The notes under the pieces are model-generated. The model ran no database searches. It worked only from the letters and a program-made list of their open reading frames with translations, and was not told the DNA's origin. The position numbers and the translations under genes are program-made. Source: an uncultured Collinsella sp. (lineage in GTDB: Bacteria > Actinomycetota > Coriobacteriia > Coriobacteriales > Coriobacteriaceae). From it: a stretch of 64,000 bases of DNA. Positions 16,368 to 27,689 of the stretch are shown one piece after another (the first letter of the stretch is position 1; every line of letters starts with the position of its first letter). The stretch lies in NCBI GenBank assembly GCA_944321445.1, contig CALULJ010000009.1:1-64000 (forward strand), in the 5' to 3' direction.

Positions 16368-17774
16368 CTATTCCGCGAGCGAGCGCGTTGCGCGCAGCTC
16401 GTCCAGATACTCCTTGAAGCGACGGCCGCGCTCCTCGTAGCCCGAGAACTCGTCGAACGACGAACAGGCGGGCGAAAGCAGCACCACATCGCCGCGCTGG
16501 GCGAGCGAGCGGGCGACATCGACGGCGTCGCACAGGTCGTCCGCCTCGGCTATGTCGACATCCTGGTTGCGGTCCGCTTCCTCCAAAGCGTTGCGGAAGC
16601 GAGCGCGGGCCTCACCGAAGCACACGACCGCGCGCACGTGATCGCACACATAGGTGGAAAACTCCTCGAGCGGCGTGCCCTTGTCGTGGCCCCCCAGCAG
16701 CAAGACGACGTCGTCGTCGGGGAAGGCGGTGAGGGCCTTCTCCACGGCGTCAGTGTTCGTCGCCTTCGAATCGTTGTAGTAGCGCACGCCGTCGATCTCG
16801 CCACACGGCTCGACGCGGTGCTCGAGCGCCCGGAAGCTCAACAGGCCCCGACGGACGGCGTCGGCGGAGGCGCCGCAGAACAGCGCTGCGGCAGATGCGG
16901 CGAGCGCGTTGATCGCGTTGTGCTCGCCGGCGATGGCAAGTTCCTCGGCGCGCACGAGCTCACGCTCCGTGCCGGCCAGGCGCACCGTGAGCATCCCCTC
17001 CCGCACGAAGGCAGCGTCCGCGCACCCGGCATCGGCGATGCCGAGCGACAGCACGCGCCTGCCCGGAACGAAGATACGGTCGGCAAAGGCCATGACGCCC
17101 TCGTCCTCGACGTCGACGATAACAAGGTCGTGCTCATCCATGTTGGCGAACAGCTTGATCTTCGCAAGGGCGTAGTTTTCGTGCGTGCGGTGCCACGCCA
17201 GATGGTCGGGCGTGATGTTGAGCAAAACGGCGCAGCGCGGGTGCAGCTCGGAGCTCGTGGCGATCTGATAGCTCGACAGCTCGGCGGCAAACCAGGCATC
17301 CTCGCCGTACGCATCGACCGCATCAATCGTCGGCGTGCCGATGTTTCCCACCGCGGCGCTCTTCATACCTGCCGCCTGCATAAGGTGATGCAAAAGCGAG
17401 GTCGTGGTCGTCTTGCCGTTCGTGCCGGTGACCGCGCACCACTGGGCGCTTGACAGCCGCCAAGCGAACTCGGGCTCGCCCATGATCTCATCGGCGTGCA
17501 TGCGGCCCTGCGCGAAGAATTCGGAATACTCCGAGATGCCGGGGCTCGCCACGCATACATCGAAGTGGCCCTCGACCCGCTCCGTACCATAGACGAAGAC
17601 GGCGCCCGCGCTCTCGAGCTCACGCGTGCGATCGGTGGGCTCCGAGGTCGCTCCGCCCACAACCGTGACGGAGCTCACGCGCTCGGGGCTATGCTTCAAA
17701 GCCCAGGCGACGACATCAAGACCAGTCGAGCCCTGGCCCAATACCAGAAGCGAGAAGGTTTGCGGCAGCGGCAT
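16368..17774 (-). CDS. murD: UDP-N-acetylmuramoyl-L-alanine-D-glutamate ligase MurD
   Basis: This 468-residue Mur ligase has LVLGQGSTGLDVVAWAL in the UDP-binding domain, the ATP loop VTGTNGKTTTTSLLHHL, NITPDHLAWH and YYNDSKATNTDAVEKAL followed by LLLGGHDKGTPL, all typical of MurD. It adds D-Glu to UDP-MurNAc-L-Ala. It starts 9 bases after mraY and is followed closely by ftsW, so it is inside the same transcript. Confidence 0.97.
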   Translation of the reverse strand: MPLPQTFSLLVLGQGSTGLDVVAWALKHSPERVSSVTVVGGATSEPTDRTRELESAGAVFVYGTERVEGHFDVCVASPGISEYSEFFAQGRMHADEIMGEPEFAWRLSSAQWCAVTGTNGKTTTTSLLHHLMQAAGMKSAAVGNIGTPTIDAVDAYGEDAWFAAELSSYQIATSSELHPRCAVLLNITPDHLAWHRTHENYALAKIKLFANMDEHDLVIVDVEDEGVMAFADRIFVPGRRVLSLGIADAGCADAAFVREGMLTVRLAGTERELVRAEELAIAGEHNAINALAASAAALFCGASADAVRRGLLSFRALEHRVEPCGEIDGVRYYNDSKATNTDAVEKALTAFPDDDVVLLLGGHDKGTPLEEFSTYVCDHVRAVVCFGEARARFRNALEEADRNQDVDIAEADDLCDAVDVARSLAQRGDVVLLSPACSSFDEFSGYEERGRRFKEYLDELRATRSLAE

Positions 17775-17783
17775 GAAAGATCA

Positions 17784-18815
<1,032 letters not shown>

Positions 18816-18818
18816 CTT

Positions 18819-20255
18819 CTAGCACACCTCTTCCACGAAACGGTCGAGTCCCACGAAACGCGAGCCCTTGACAAGCACGAGGTCGTCGGGCTGGATCGCC
18901 GTCGCCATGCGGGCGATGACGGTGTCGGTGTCGGGAAGGACGCGGACGCGGTCCTCGGGCATGCCCATGAGGCGCGCGGCGTCGGCCATGTGGCGCGCGT
19001 TCTCGCCGCCCACGCACACCAGCAAGTCGAGCTGCTTGGCGGCGGCATAGGCACCGGTGAGCTCGTGCAGGCGCGGGCCCTCCTCGCCCAGCTCGCCCAT
19101 CTCGCCCAAAATGGCGATGCGGTCGCCCGAGGTCGGAAGCTCTGCGAGCAGGTTCAGGCCGGCAGCCATGGATTCGGGCGCGGCGTTATATGAATCGTCG
19201 ATGACCTGTGCGCCGCACTGCGCACGGCGCACGTCCGTGCGGCGACCGGTGATCTCGAGCTTGCCGAACACCTCGTCGATAACATACTGGGCAATGCCCA
19301 GACGGCGCGCGATGGCTGCGGCGTACAGGGCGTTCACCACGGACTGCGCACCCGGGATGCCAAGCTTGGTGTGGAACTGGGCGCCGTCTTCGAACGTGAT
19401 GTCGAACGCCGGGCAGCCGTCGGCCTCCACCTGGATGTTGCGAGCGCTCACGTCGTCGTCATCGCTCGTGCCGCACAGGATGACGTCGACCCCGGCGGGC
19501 TTGGCAAAGTGCTCGATGATGAACGGGGTGAAGTCGTCCTCGCCGTTCAGTACGAGCGCCGCATGGTGCCCCTCGAAGTTCTCGCTGCTGGCGGGCATGC
19601 CGGCCAAAATCTCGGCCTTGGCGCGCGCGATGTTCTCGCGGCTGCCCAGCATGCCGATGTGCGAGGTGCCGATCTTGGTGATGACCGCGTAGGTGGGCTG
19701 GGCGCAACGCGAGAGGCGCTCGATCTGCCCGAAGCCGTCCATGCCCATCTCGAGGATGAGCACCTGCGTGTCACGCGGGGCAGACAGGATGGTGAGCGGC
19801 ATGCCGATGAGGTTGTTGTAGTTTCCTTGCGTCACATGGACGCGGTAGCTCGTGGACAGCAGCGCCGCGAGCGTGTCTTTGGTGGTGGTCTTGCCGATGG
19901 AACCCGTGACGCCAATCACCGTGCAACGCATGCGCGCGCGATAGCCCTGGGCCAGCAGCAGCAAAAACTCCGTAGGGTCCTCGCAGGTGAAGATGGCGCA
20001 CCCGTGCTCGTCCGCCAGGCGGATCAGGTCGCGCGCGGGGTCGCGCGTGAGCACGACGCAGGCGGCGCCCGCCTCGATAGCCGCGGCCGCATAGTCGTTG
20101 CCGTCGACGCGCTCGCCCGGGAACGCAACGAACAGCGTATCCTCCTCCACCTTACGGGAGTCAATCACGACGCCGCGGCAGATGCGCTCTGCGTTGCCGG
20201 TCCACGGTTTGGCACCCGTGATCTTCTCGAGATACTTGACTGCGATCTCTATCAT
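18819..20255 (-). CDS. murF: UDP-MurNAc-tripeptide-D-Ala-D-Ala ligase MurF
   Basis: This 478-residue ligase adds D-Ala-D-Ala to the cytoplasmic precursor. It shows VIDSRKVEEDTLFVAFPGER in the substrate domain, the ATP loop VTGSIGKTTTKDTLAAL, LEMGMDGFGQI and VIDDSYNAAPESMAAGL, the MurF-specific C-terminal motif. The ATG at 20255 (MIEIAVKYLEKI) matches the family start; the in-frame extension to 20417 would overlap ftsI and is a shadow. A gap of 121 bases separates it from ftsI. murE, which normally occupies this place, is absent. Confidence 0.97.
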   Translation of the reverse strand: MIEIAVKYLEKITGAKPWTGNAERICRGVVIDSRKVEEDTLFVAFPGERVDGNDYAAAAIEAGAACVVLTRDPARDLIRLADEHGCAIFTCEDPTEFLLLLAQGYRARMRCTVIGVTGSIGKTTTKDTLAALLSTSYRVHVTQGNYNNLIGMPLTILSAPRDTQVLILEMGMDGFGQIERLSRCAQPTYAVITKIGTSHIGMLGSRENIARAKAEILAGMPASSENFEGHHAALVLNGEDDFTPFIIEHFAKPAGVDVILCGTSDDDDVSARNIQVEADGCPAFDITFEDGAQFHTKLGIPGAQSVVNALYAAAIARRLGIAQYVIDEVFGKLEITGRRTDVRRAQCGAQVIDDSYNAAPESMAAGLNLLAELPTSGDRIAILGEMGELGEEGPRLHELTGAYAAAKQLDLLVCVGGENARHMADAARLMGMPEDRVRVLPDTDTVIARMATAIQPDDLVLVKGSRFVGLDRFVEEVC

Positions 20256-20376
20256 GCAGTGCTCCTTACGAGCCGAAATTGCCGGAAATATGCAATCTGT
20301 CATTCTAGCGCGGTTGCGCGAACCGTTCGTGCAGGCCCTGTGAAGCGTGCCTCGCGCCCGCGGTGCCGCCCACCGC

Positions 20377-22209
20377 CTATTCCTCCTCGTCGGACGCCAC
20401 GCGGGTCGGCTTGACACCGAGCACGTTGAGCGCGGTCTTCATGACGCTCGCAAACGGCACGGCGGCCGCCTCCGGGTGGTGCGGCGTGCCGTCGAGCGTG
20501 ACGTAAGCCTGCACTTGAGGGTCGCGCGTGGGAGCGAAGCCCATGAACGACGCCATGTAGCTTCCCTCCTGGTACCCGCCGCTCTCGCTCGCGCGCTGGG
20601 CGGTGCCGGTCTTGCCCGACACCTCATAGCCGGGCACCTGGCCGCCCTCGCCCGTGCCCTCGTCCACGACGGTGAGCATCATGTCGGCCACCTTCGAGGC
20701 CGTCTCCTCCGACACCACGCGCTTGTCGCCGTCGGACCAGTCGAGCTTCTCGCCCGCGCGCGCCATGGCGAAGTGCGGCGTGGTCATGACGCCCCCGTTC
20801 GCCATCGCCGAGATCGCGCGGACCATCTCGATGGGAGACACGGCGATAGACTGGCCGAACGACATGGCGGCGACGCTCGCGCCGTCGTACTCGTCGCGGC
20901 TGCGCACGATACCCGTGTTCTCGCCGGGGAAATCGACCCCGGACTTCTTTCCCAACTCGTATTTGTCGAGGTATTTTGCGAAGTTATCCGCTCCCACCTC
21001 GGACCCCACCAAGATCATGCCCGTGTTGGACGAGCGGCGCATGATCTCGCGCACCGTCATGTCCATGGTGTAGTCGCGCCCGTCGACGTCGGTCACGTAG
21101 TCGCTACCCGCGAGCACTTGGGCGGGCACGGTGAACTCGGTCTCGGTGTCCACGAGGTCCAAGTCGATCGCCATGCCGCACACGAGCGCCTTGAAGACGC
21201 TTCCCGGCTCGTAGGCGTCCGTCACCACGCGCAAGTTCATGTCTTCGGTGCGCGCCTCCGAAAGGTTTGCCTGGTCATAGGTGGGGCACGAGCATGCTGC
21301 CAGAATCTCGCCCGTGGACGGCACGGTCACGATCACCGAGCCGTAATGGGCACCGGAGTCCGAGATCGCCTTTGCCAGCGCCTCCTCGGCTGCCTCCTGA
21401 ATATTGATATCGAGCGTGAGCACGATATCCTCGCCGTCTTGGGCGTCCTGCTTTTGGTAGGCGCCTCCGGCGATATACGAGCCGTCACGAGCGCGTTCGC
21501 GCACGATCCAGCCGTTTTCGCCCTGCAGGGCCTCGTCGTATTGGTACTCGAGGCCGGTCGTGCCCACGTTGTCGGTGTTGACGACACCCAGCACCTGCGA
21601 CGCGAGCGACCCGTACGGATACACGCGGCGCATCGCGGGCTCATATTCGATGCCGGCAAGGCCCGTCTCCATGAGCTCATCGGCGACCTCCTGGTCGACC
21701 TTGCGCGCCACGTAGGTCCACGAGGTATCCTGCTCGACCTTCTCCTGGGCGTATTCACGGTCGACGCCCAGGTACTTCACCAGGGCGTTCACGACCTTCT
21801 TGCGGTTTTTCTTCGTGATGTTTTTGGTGTTGAGCGCAATGTTGGTGCAGTCCTCGCTCGTGGCGAGGATGTTGCCGTTGCGGTCGTACAGCGTTCCGCG
21901 CTTGGCATACAGCACCGGGCGCGTCGTGCGGCGCGCCTCGATGCGTTCCATATTGATGTCGTGATAGAAGATCTGGTGCTGCGCAAGCTTGAAGACGCCG
22001 CCCGCAAGGCCCAAACCCAGCGCTCCCTGCAGGAGCACACGGCGCGAAATGGGCTCGCGCGACATGTCTCCGTGGAGCAGATCGTGTTGCTGATGCGTTG
22101 TGCGACGGCTGCGGGCGCCTTGGGCACCCGTGCCATTCCGTCGGTCGCGCGGCGTGCGGCCGGACCTGTTGCGCCCGCCGTCGCGCCCGTAAGGTCGCTG
22201 CTGCGTCAT
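20377..22209 (-). CDS. ftsI: Septal transpeptidase FtsI (class B penicillin-binding protein 3)
   Basis: This 610-residue class B PBP has a basic cytoplasmic N-terminus (1-55), a single membrane anchor at about 56-76, a pedestal domain and a transpeptidase domain. The catalytic motifs are present and in order: EPGSVFK with the nucleophile Ser337 and Lys340, SSN at 393-395, and KTG at 533-535. It crosslinks septal peptidoglycan with FtsW. The ATG at 22209 starts 7 bases after ftsL, while the longer frame to 22335 overlaps ftsL. No C-terminal PASTA repeats are seen. Confidence 0.96.
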   Translation of the reverse strand: MTQQRPYGRDGGRNRSGRTPRDRRNGTGAQGARSRRTTHQQHDLLHGDMSREPISRRVLLQGALGLGLAGGVFKLAQHQIFYHDINMERIEARRTTRPVLYAKRGTLYDRNGNILATSEDCTNIALNTKNITKKNRKKVVNALVKYLGVDREYAQEKVEQDTSWTYVARKVDQEVADELMETGLAGIEYEPAMRRVYPYGSLASQVLGVVNTDNVGTTGLEYQYDEALQGENGWIVRERARDGSYIAGGAYQKQDAQDGEDIVLTLDINIQEAAEEALAKAISDSGAHYGSVIVTVPSTGEILAACSCPTYDQANLSEARTEDMNLRVVTDAYEPGSVFKALVCGMAIDLDLVDTETEFTVPAQVLAGSDYVTDVDGRDYTMDMTVREIMRRSSNTGMILVGSEVGADNFAKYLDKYELGKKSGVDFPGENTGIVRSRDEYDGASVAAMSFGQSIAVSPIEMVRAISAMANGGVMTTPHFAMARAGEKLDWSDGDKRVVSEETASKVADMMLTVVDEGTGEGGQVPGYEVSGKTGTAQRASESGGYQEGSYMASFMGFAPTRDPQVQAYVTLDGTPHHPEAAAVPFASVMKTALNVLGVKPTRVASDEEE

Positions 22210-22216
22210 AAGCCGC

Positions 22217-22699
22217 CTATTCTGCCGACGCGGCGTCCTGTCCGGAAGCGGCCGAGGCGTCGGCGGTGGTGCCGTCAGAGAGGTCAATCGTGACCGTGCG
22301 GTCGGGATCGACCATACCGAGGGTACCTGAAGCAAGGTCGCGAATGCGCGTCGTGGAGCTGTACACGGAATTCATAACCTCGAGGTCGCGGCTCTTGTCG
22401 CGACCCTCGTCGAGCGATTCGGAAAGCTCGGCATTGGCATTGAGCACGGAAGCCGTTGCCGTGGAGAGCGCCACGCGTGCGCCGCCCACGATGCAAAACA
22501 GCGCCATGAGCACGCAGAAAGCCTTGATGACGCCCAGGAAGGCGGGGCTCACGGCCTGATCGGCCTCGCGGCCGGCACCGGTGACGACGTGCAGACGGGG
22601 GCGCTCGGGCGCCTGGGGAGCCTCGCGGTACCCGTATGCGGGGGCCGCGGCGGGTTGCATATCATAGGCGAATGCTGCGTTTGATTGACGATAACCCAT
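22217..22699 (-). CDS. ftsL: FtsL-like division protein
   Basis: This bitopic protein of about 160 residues has a soluble N-terminus rich in Ala, Pro and Tyr, one membrane segment (AFCVLMALFCIVGGARVAL), then an extracytoplasmic helix ending RIRDLASGTLGMVDPD, the usual FtsL end pattern, and a Ser/Asp/Ala tail. Sequence conservation in FtsL is low, so identification rests on topology, the GMVDP-type motif and position between rsmH and ftsI. It bridges FtsQ and FtsB to FtsWI. I chose the ATG at 22699; a TTG three codons upstream is possible. Confidence 0.82.
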   Translation of the reverse strand: MGYRQSNAAFAYDMQPAAAPAYGYREAPQAPERPRLHVVTGAGREADQAVSPAFLGVIKAFCVLMALFCIVGGARVALSTATASVLNANAELSESLDEGRDKSRDLEVMNSVYSSTTRIRDLASGTLGMVDPDRTVTIDLSDGTTADASAASGQDAASAE

Positions 22700-22799
22700 G
22701 GTATGCAACCCCGTCCCCTCATGTAGGAGTAGTGCGTTTAAAGTACGTTCAAGCAGTCGCGGTGGGACGGAACGCCAATACTCCTACGTAACGAGCGAA

Positions 22800-23780
22800 T
22801 CACAAACGCTCAGCCACGCGAATCTTGGCGGACCGGGCCCGTGGGTTGCGTTCCACCTCATCGGCTTGCGCAACCAGCGGTTTGCGGGTTATGACCTTGA
22901 GCACCGGCACGTGCCCGCACACGCACACCGGAATGTCCGGTGGGCAGATGCACCCCTGGCTCTGCTCTTGGAAGACGTGCTTCACGATGCGGTCCTCGAG
23001 CGAATGGTACGAGATGACGCAGATGCGTCCTCCCGGATTCACCCAGCGCACCGCCGCTTCGAGTCCCCGCTCGAGCACATCGAGTTCGTGGTTGACCTCG
23101 ATGCGGATCGCCTGGAAGCTCTTGCGCGCCGGGTGGCCTCCGTGGCGGCGCGCCGCGGCGGGGATGCCCGCCTTGACCGCTTCCACCAAGTCCCCCGTCG
23201 TGCGAAGAGGAGCGTCTTCGCGCCGCCGCACGATTTGGCGTGCGATCTGGTTCGCGAACTTCTCCTCCCCGTACACGCGTAGAATCCGGGCGAGGTCTGC
23301 TTCGTTATAGGTGTTTACGACCTCAGCTGCGTTTAGGGTGTTTTTACCCGGATCCATCCGCATATCAAGTGGAGCGTCCTCGTGGTACGAGAAGCCCCTT
23401 CCAGGGATATCGAGCTGCGGGCTCGAGACGCCCAGGTCGAACAGGAAGCCGTCCACGCCGGGCACCTGCGCTGAGCACAGGAGCTCGTCCAAGTCGCCGA
23501 AGTTCCCCTTCAGGAGCTTGCGGGGCGTGTCGGGCGCCTCGACGTCCAGGCGCCTATGCGCCGCCGCGAGGGCCATGTCGTCCTGGTCGATGCCGATCAG
23601 AAGGCCCGTCTTCCCCACTGCGGCGGCCAGCTTCACAGAGTGGCCAGCGCCGCCCAGGGTGCAATCGCACACGACGGATCCCTCGGAAAGATCGAGCTGC
23701 TCAAGCACTTCGTTGAGCATGACAGGTTCATGCCGGTATTCGGTGGTCAGTGTTCCCGCGGCCATATCCGTGTATCCCAT
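22800..23780 (-). CDS. rsmH: 16S rRNA (cytosine-1402 N4) methyltransferase RsmH (MraW)
   Basis: This 326-residue S-adenosylmethionine enzyme opens with HEPVMLNEVLEQL, then DCTLGGAGHSVKLA (SAM-binding), FLFDLGVSSPQLD and GRGFSYHEDAPLDMRM, the RsmH signature, and IVSYHSLEDRIVK-like ICVISYHSLEDRIVKHVF near the C-terminus. It modifies C1402 of 16S rRNA in the small subunit decoding centre. It starts 8 bases after mraZ with AGGGGT upstream, so the two are co-transcribed. Confidence 0.97.
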   Translation of the reverse strand: MGYTDMAAGTLTTEYRHEPVMLNEVLEQLDLSEGSVVCDCTLGGAGHSVKLAAAVGKTGLLIGIDQDDMALAAAHRRLDVEAPDTPRKLLKGNFGDLDELLCSAQVPGVDGFLFDLGVSSPQLDIPGRGFSYHEDAPLDMRMDPGKNTLNAAEVVNTYNEADLARILRVYGEEKFANQIARQIVRRREDAPLRTTGDLVEAVKAGIPAAARRHGGHPARKSFQAIRIEVNHELDVLERGLEAAVRWVNPGGRICVISYHSLEDRIVKHVFQEQSQGCICPPDIPVCVCGHVPVLKVITRKPLVAQADEVERNPRARSAKIRVAERL

Positions 23781-23788
23781 GAGTACCC

Positions 23789-24220
23789 CTAACTGAAGAA
23801 CAGGTCCATAAGCTCGTCCTCGGCCTCGGTCTGCATCTGGTTCCAGGTCTCGCGATCCCAGATCTCCAGGTGATCGGTGTTGCCGACAACCGTGACCTCG
23901 CGCTCGAGATGCTTCTTGGAACGGAAGCTCTCGGGCAGGGCGATGCGGTTGGCGGAGTCGATCTCCGCCGGCGTCGCCATCGAGTTGAGCAAGCGCATGA
24001 GCTTCTGATCTTTCGGGTTACGACGATCGAAGCCACGGTCCTGCTTCTCGAACAGGCTCATGACCCATGCCTCGTACTGGTCCTCGGGGAACACGTACAC
24101 GGCCTCGACATCGGGGGCGGGCAGGATGCGGACACGGCTCGAGAGATCCTCGCGAAGGGCTGCGGGCAGAGAGAGACGACCTTTTGCGTCGAGATTGCGC
24201 TCGAACGATCCCGTCAGCAT
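23789..24220 (-). CDS. mraZ: Transcriptional regulator MraZ
   Basis: This 143-residue protein contains two SpoVT/AbrB-like repeats: FERNLDAKGRLSLPAALRE (about 5-25) and EIDSANRIALPESFRSK (about 85-102), each with the DxxGR/NR-xxxP DNA-binding signature. MraZ binds TGGG direct repeats upstream of its own operon and controls the dcw cluster. The ATG at 24220 is preceded by AGGAGGGG; the longer in-frame extension has no support. It is the first gene of the cluster, and candidate -10/-35 and operator sequences lie directly upstream. Confidence 0.97.
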   Translation of the reverse strand: MLTGSFERNLDAKGRLSLPAALREDLSSRVRILPAPDVEAVYVFPEDQYEAWVMSLFEKQDRGFDRRNPKDQKLMRLLNSMATPAEIDSANRIALPESFRSKKHLEREVTVVGNTDHLEIWDRETWNQMQTEAEDELMDLFFS

Positions 24221-24294
24221 CACTGCTGCACCCCTCCTCTCGGCTACTCGGTGGGCGTGTTCGCGGGGAGCCACCCCGCTTGTCGACGGTTTTA

Positions 24295-24323
24295 ATCTTA
24301 TGGGCAGCGCCCCCTTTTCGCAA
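24295..24323 (-). promoter_or_regulatory. Candidate dcw cluster promoter
   Basis: On the minus strand TTGCGA (24323-24318) and TAAGAT (24300-24295) are separated by exactly 17 bases, about 75 bases upstream of the mraZ start. It overlaps the edge of the TGGG repeat operator, as in other mraZ promoters. Confidence 0.6.
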
Positions 24324-24330
24324 CATTTTT

Positions 24331-24367
24331 TCCCACTTTCTCCCCCACTGGCTCCCACCGACCCACC
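24331..24367 (-). promoter_or_regulatory. MraZ operator (TGGG direct repeats)
   Basis: On the minus strand GTGGG occurs four times (GTGGGT, GTGGGA, GTGGGG, GTGGGA), with one pair at the exact 10-bp period expected of MraZ boxes, just upstream of the candidate -35. MraZ of several bacteria binds TGGG-N6 direct repeats in its own promoter. Spacing of the outer copies is less regular (8 and 12 bases). Confidence 0.7.
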
Positions 24368-24749
24368 AACGTACCGCCGGTTCAATCCTGCGTTGGAAAC
24401 GAGAACACAAGATGTAGTGTTTTTTGCTCGCTTGACCACCACCGGTCGAGAGACGAGGTGGAAAGTCTAACGTTCAAGCTGAGGTTGAATTGATTTCTAC
24501 GCACCCGCACCAGTTTGTGACGAATCAAAGAATCCGCAGGTAGATACGGTGGGAGAAAATGGGAAACATCTGAGCTGGGCTTTTTGGCGCGCCGCAACGC
24601 ACGCGCCCCGCCGCTGAGCAATGGGGCGAACATACGTACACAACATATAGTGCTGTATTGGTTCAATTGAGGCTTGAAACCGCGCCGCGAACGGTGCCAG
24701 CTGCCGGGATCCCCCCACTGCACCCGTGAACGAACAGCCGCATATGCAT

Positions 24750-24846
24750 AGGGGGTCGGAAGTTTCCACTTGCCGTTTCGTTCACTAACTAGGGCAAAAT
24801 CAGCCAGTTAGTGAACGAAACGGCAAGTGGAAACTTCCGACCCCCT
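24750..24846. repeat. 41-bp perfect inverted repeat beside xerD
   Basis: Arms 24750-24790 and 24806-24846 are exact reverse complements with a 15-base spacer. They lie 38 bases past the xerD stop codon. The remaining gap to mraZ (24370-24750) shows no credible gene; short open frames there have no ribosome-binding site or recognisable motif. Confidence 0.9.
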
Positions 24847-24883
24847 GTGTACGAATGACCTGCGCGCTGAAAGCCCGCGGGTC

Positions 24884-25834
24884 CTAAGCGCGCGGGTGGG
24901 CGGAAAGATAGACCTCGCGCAGTTGGGTGCGATCGATGTGGGTGTAGATCTGCGTGGTCGAGATGCTCGCGTGGCCCAAGATCTCCTGCAAAACACGCAA
25001 GTCGGCTCCGCCGGCGAGCATATGCGTAGCGAATGAGTGACGCAGCGTGTGCGGATGCAGGCCCTCGATTCCCACAAACCTGCCGTAGCGCTCCACGATC
25101 GTGTGCACCGACTGCCGCGAAATGCGACCGCCGCGCACGTTAAGGAAGACCGCAGACGTGACACCGCGGCGCGCATGGGACGCCAGCGCGGAACGCGCAT
25201 CGGCAAGGTATTCTGTCAGCGCGCGCAGGGCAGCCCCGGTGATGGGCGCGAGGCGCTCTTTGGACCCCTTGCCGCGCACGCGCAGAACCTCGTCGTCAAG
25301 ATACAGGTCATCCACGTCCAGACCGCACAGCTCGCTTGCGCGCAAGCCGCACCCATAGAGCACCTCGAGCATCGCATGGTCGCGCACACCTGCATCGGTC
25401 GGCGGGAACGGCTGCTCCAGCAGAGCGGATGCCTGGTCGATGCTCAGACAGTCGGGCAGGCGGTCATCTGCGCGCGTAAAGCGCACGGCCGAGGTGGGAT
25501 GCGCCTCGGTCTGCCCTTCGCGCACCAAGAAGCGATGCATGCCCTTGACGGCAGACAGGCGACGGTTGATGGAGGAAGAGGCGTACCCGGCCTCGCGCTG
25601 GGCGGCGACGAAGTCCTCGACGTCGCCGCGCGTGACCTGCCCGGGGTCATCGATCCCGCGCTCATGCAGAAAGCCGGCATACGTCGCGAGGTCGCGCCGG
25701 TACGCGTCGAGCGTGTTGCGCGAAAGCCCGCGCTCCACCGCCAGATGGCCCAGATACTCCTCGCAACCGCGCTCGATCGCCGTGTGCGGCACGCGATCCC
25801 CGCCGCCCATCTGTTCCGTCGCCCGTGCCGCCAT
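24884..25834 (-). CDS. Tyrosine recombinase XerD/XerC type
   Basis: This 316-residue protein has an N-terminal SAM-like core-binding domain (LAVERGLSRNTLDAYRRDL) and a C-terminal catalytic domain with all expected residues: Arg in GCGLRASELCGL, Lys in VRGKGSKER, HTLRHSFATH, the second His in LGHASISTTQIYTH, and the Tyr nucleophile in that last motif. Xer recombinases resolve chromosome dimers at dif. The gene starts one base after the pyrG stop codon, so it is the second gene of a pyrG-xer operon. Only one Xer protein is in the window, so whether it is XerC or XerD is not decided by sequence alone. Confidence 0.93.
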   Translation of the reverse strand: MAARATEQMGGGDRVPHTAIERGCEEYLGHLAVERGLSRNTLDAYRRDLATYAGFLHERGIDDPGQVTRGDVEDFVAAQREAGYASSSINRRLSAVKGMHRFLVREGQTEAHPTSAVRFTRADDRLPDCLSIDQASALLEQPFPPTDAGVRDHAMLEVLYGCGLRASELCGLDVDDLYLDDEVLRVRGKGSKERLAPITGAALRALTEYLADARSALASHARRGVTSAVFLNVRGGRISRQSVHTIVERYGRFVGIEGLHPHTLRHSFATHMLAGGADLRVLQEILGHASISTTQIYTHIDRTQLREVYLSAHPRA

Positions 25835-25835
25835 G

Positions 25836-27584
<1,749 letters not shown>

Positions 27585-27625
27585 TTATTCTCGTAACAAT
27601 CCGAAAAACTCGAACCCACCTCATA

Positions 27626-27665
27626 CACAAAACGGGGCGAACGGGAAGACTCCCCGCTCGCCCCG
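27626..27665 (-). terminator. Terminator after the DUF1846 gene
   Basis: A GC-rich stem (27633-27665, GGGGCGA...TCGCCCC arms with an inner CGGG/CCCG pairing) is followed on the minus strand by TTTTGTG. It lies 25 bases after the DUF1846 stop codon. Confidence 0.75.
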
Positions 27666-27689
27666 CATACGCGTCGCTAGCCGATGCGC

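Noticed and set aside
24382-24769. Short minus-strand open frames between mraZ and xerD
   Set aside because: Composition and start contexts are poor and they run into the 41-bp inverted repeat; no motif is present.
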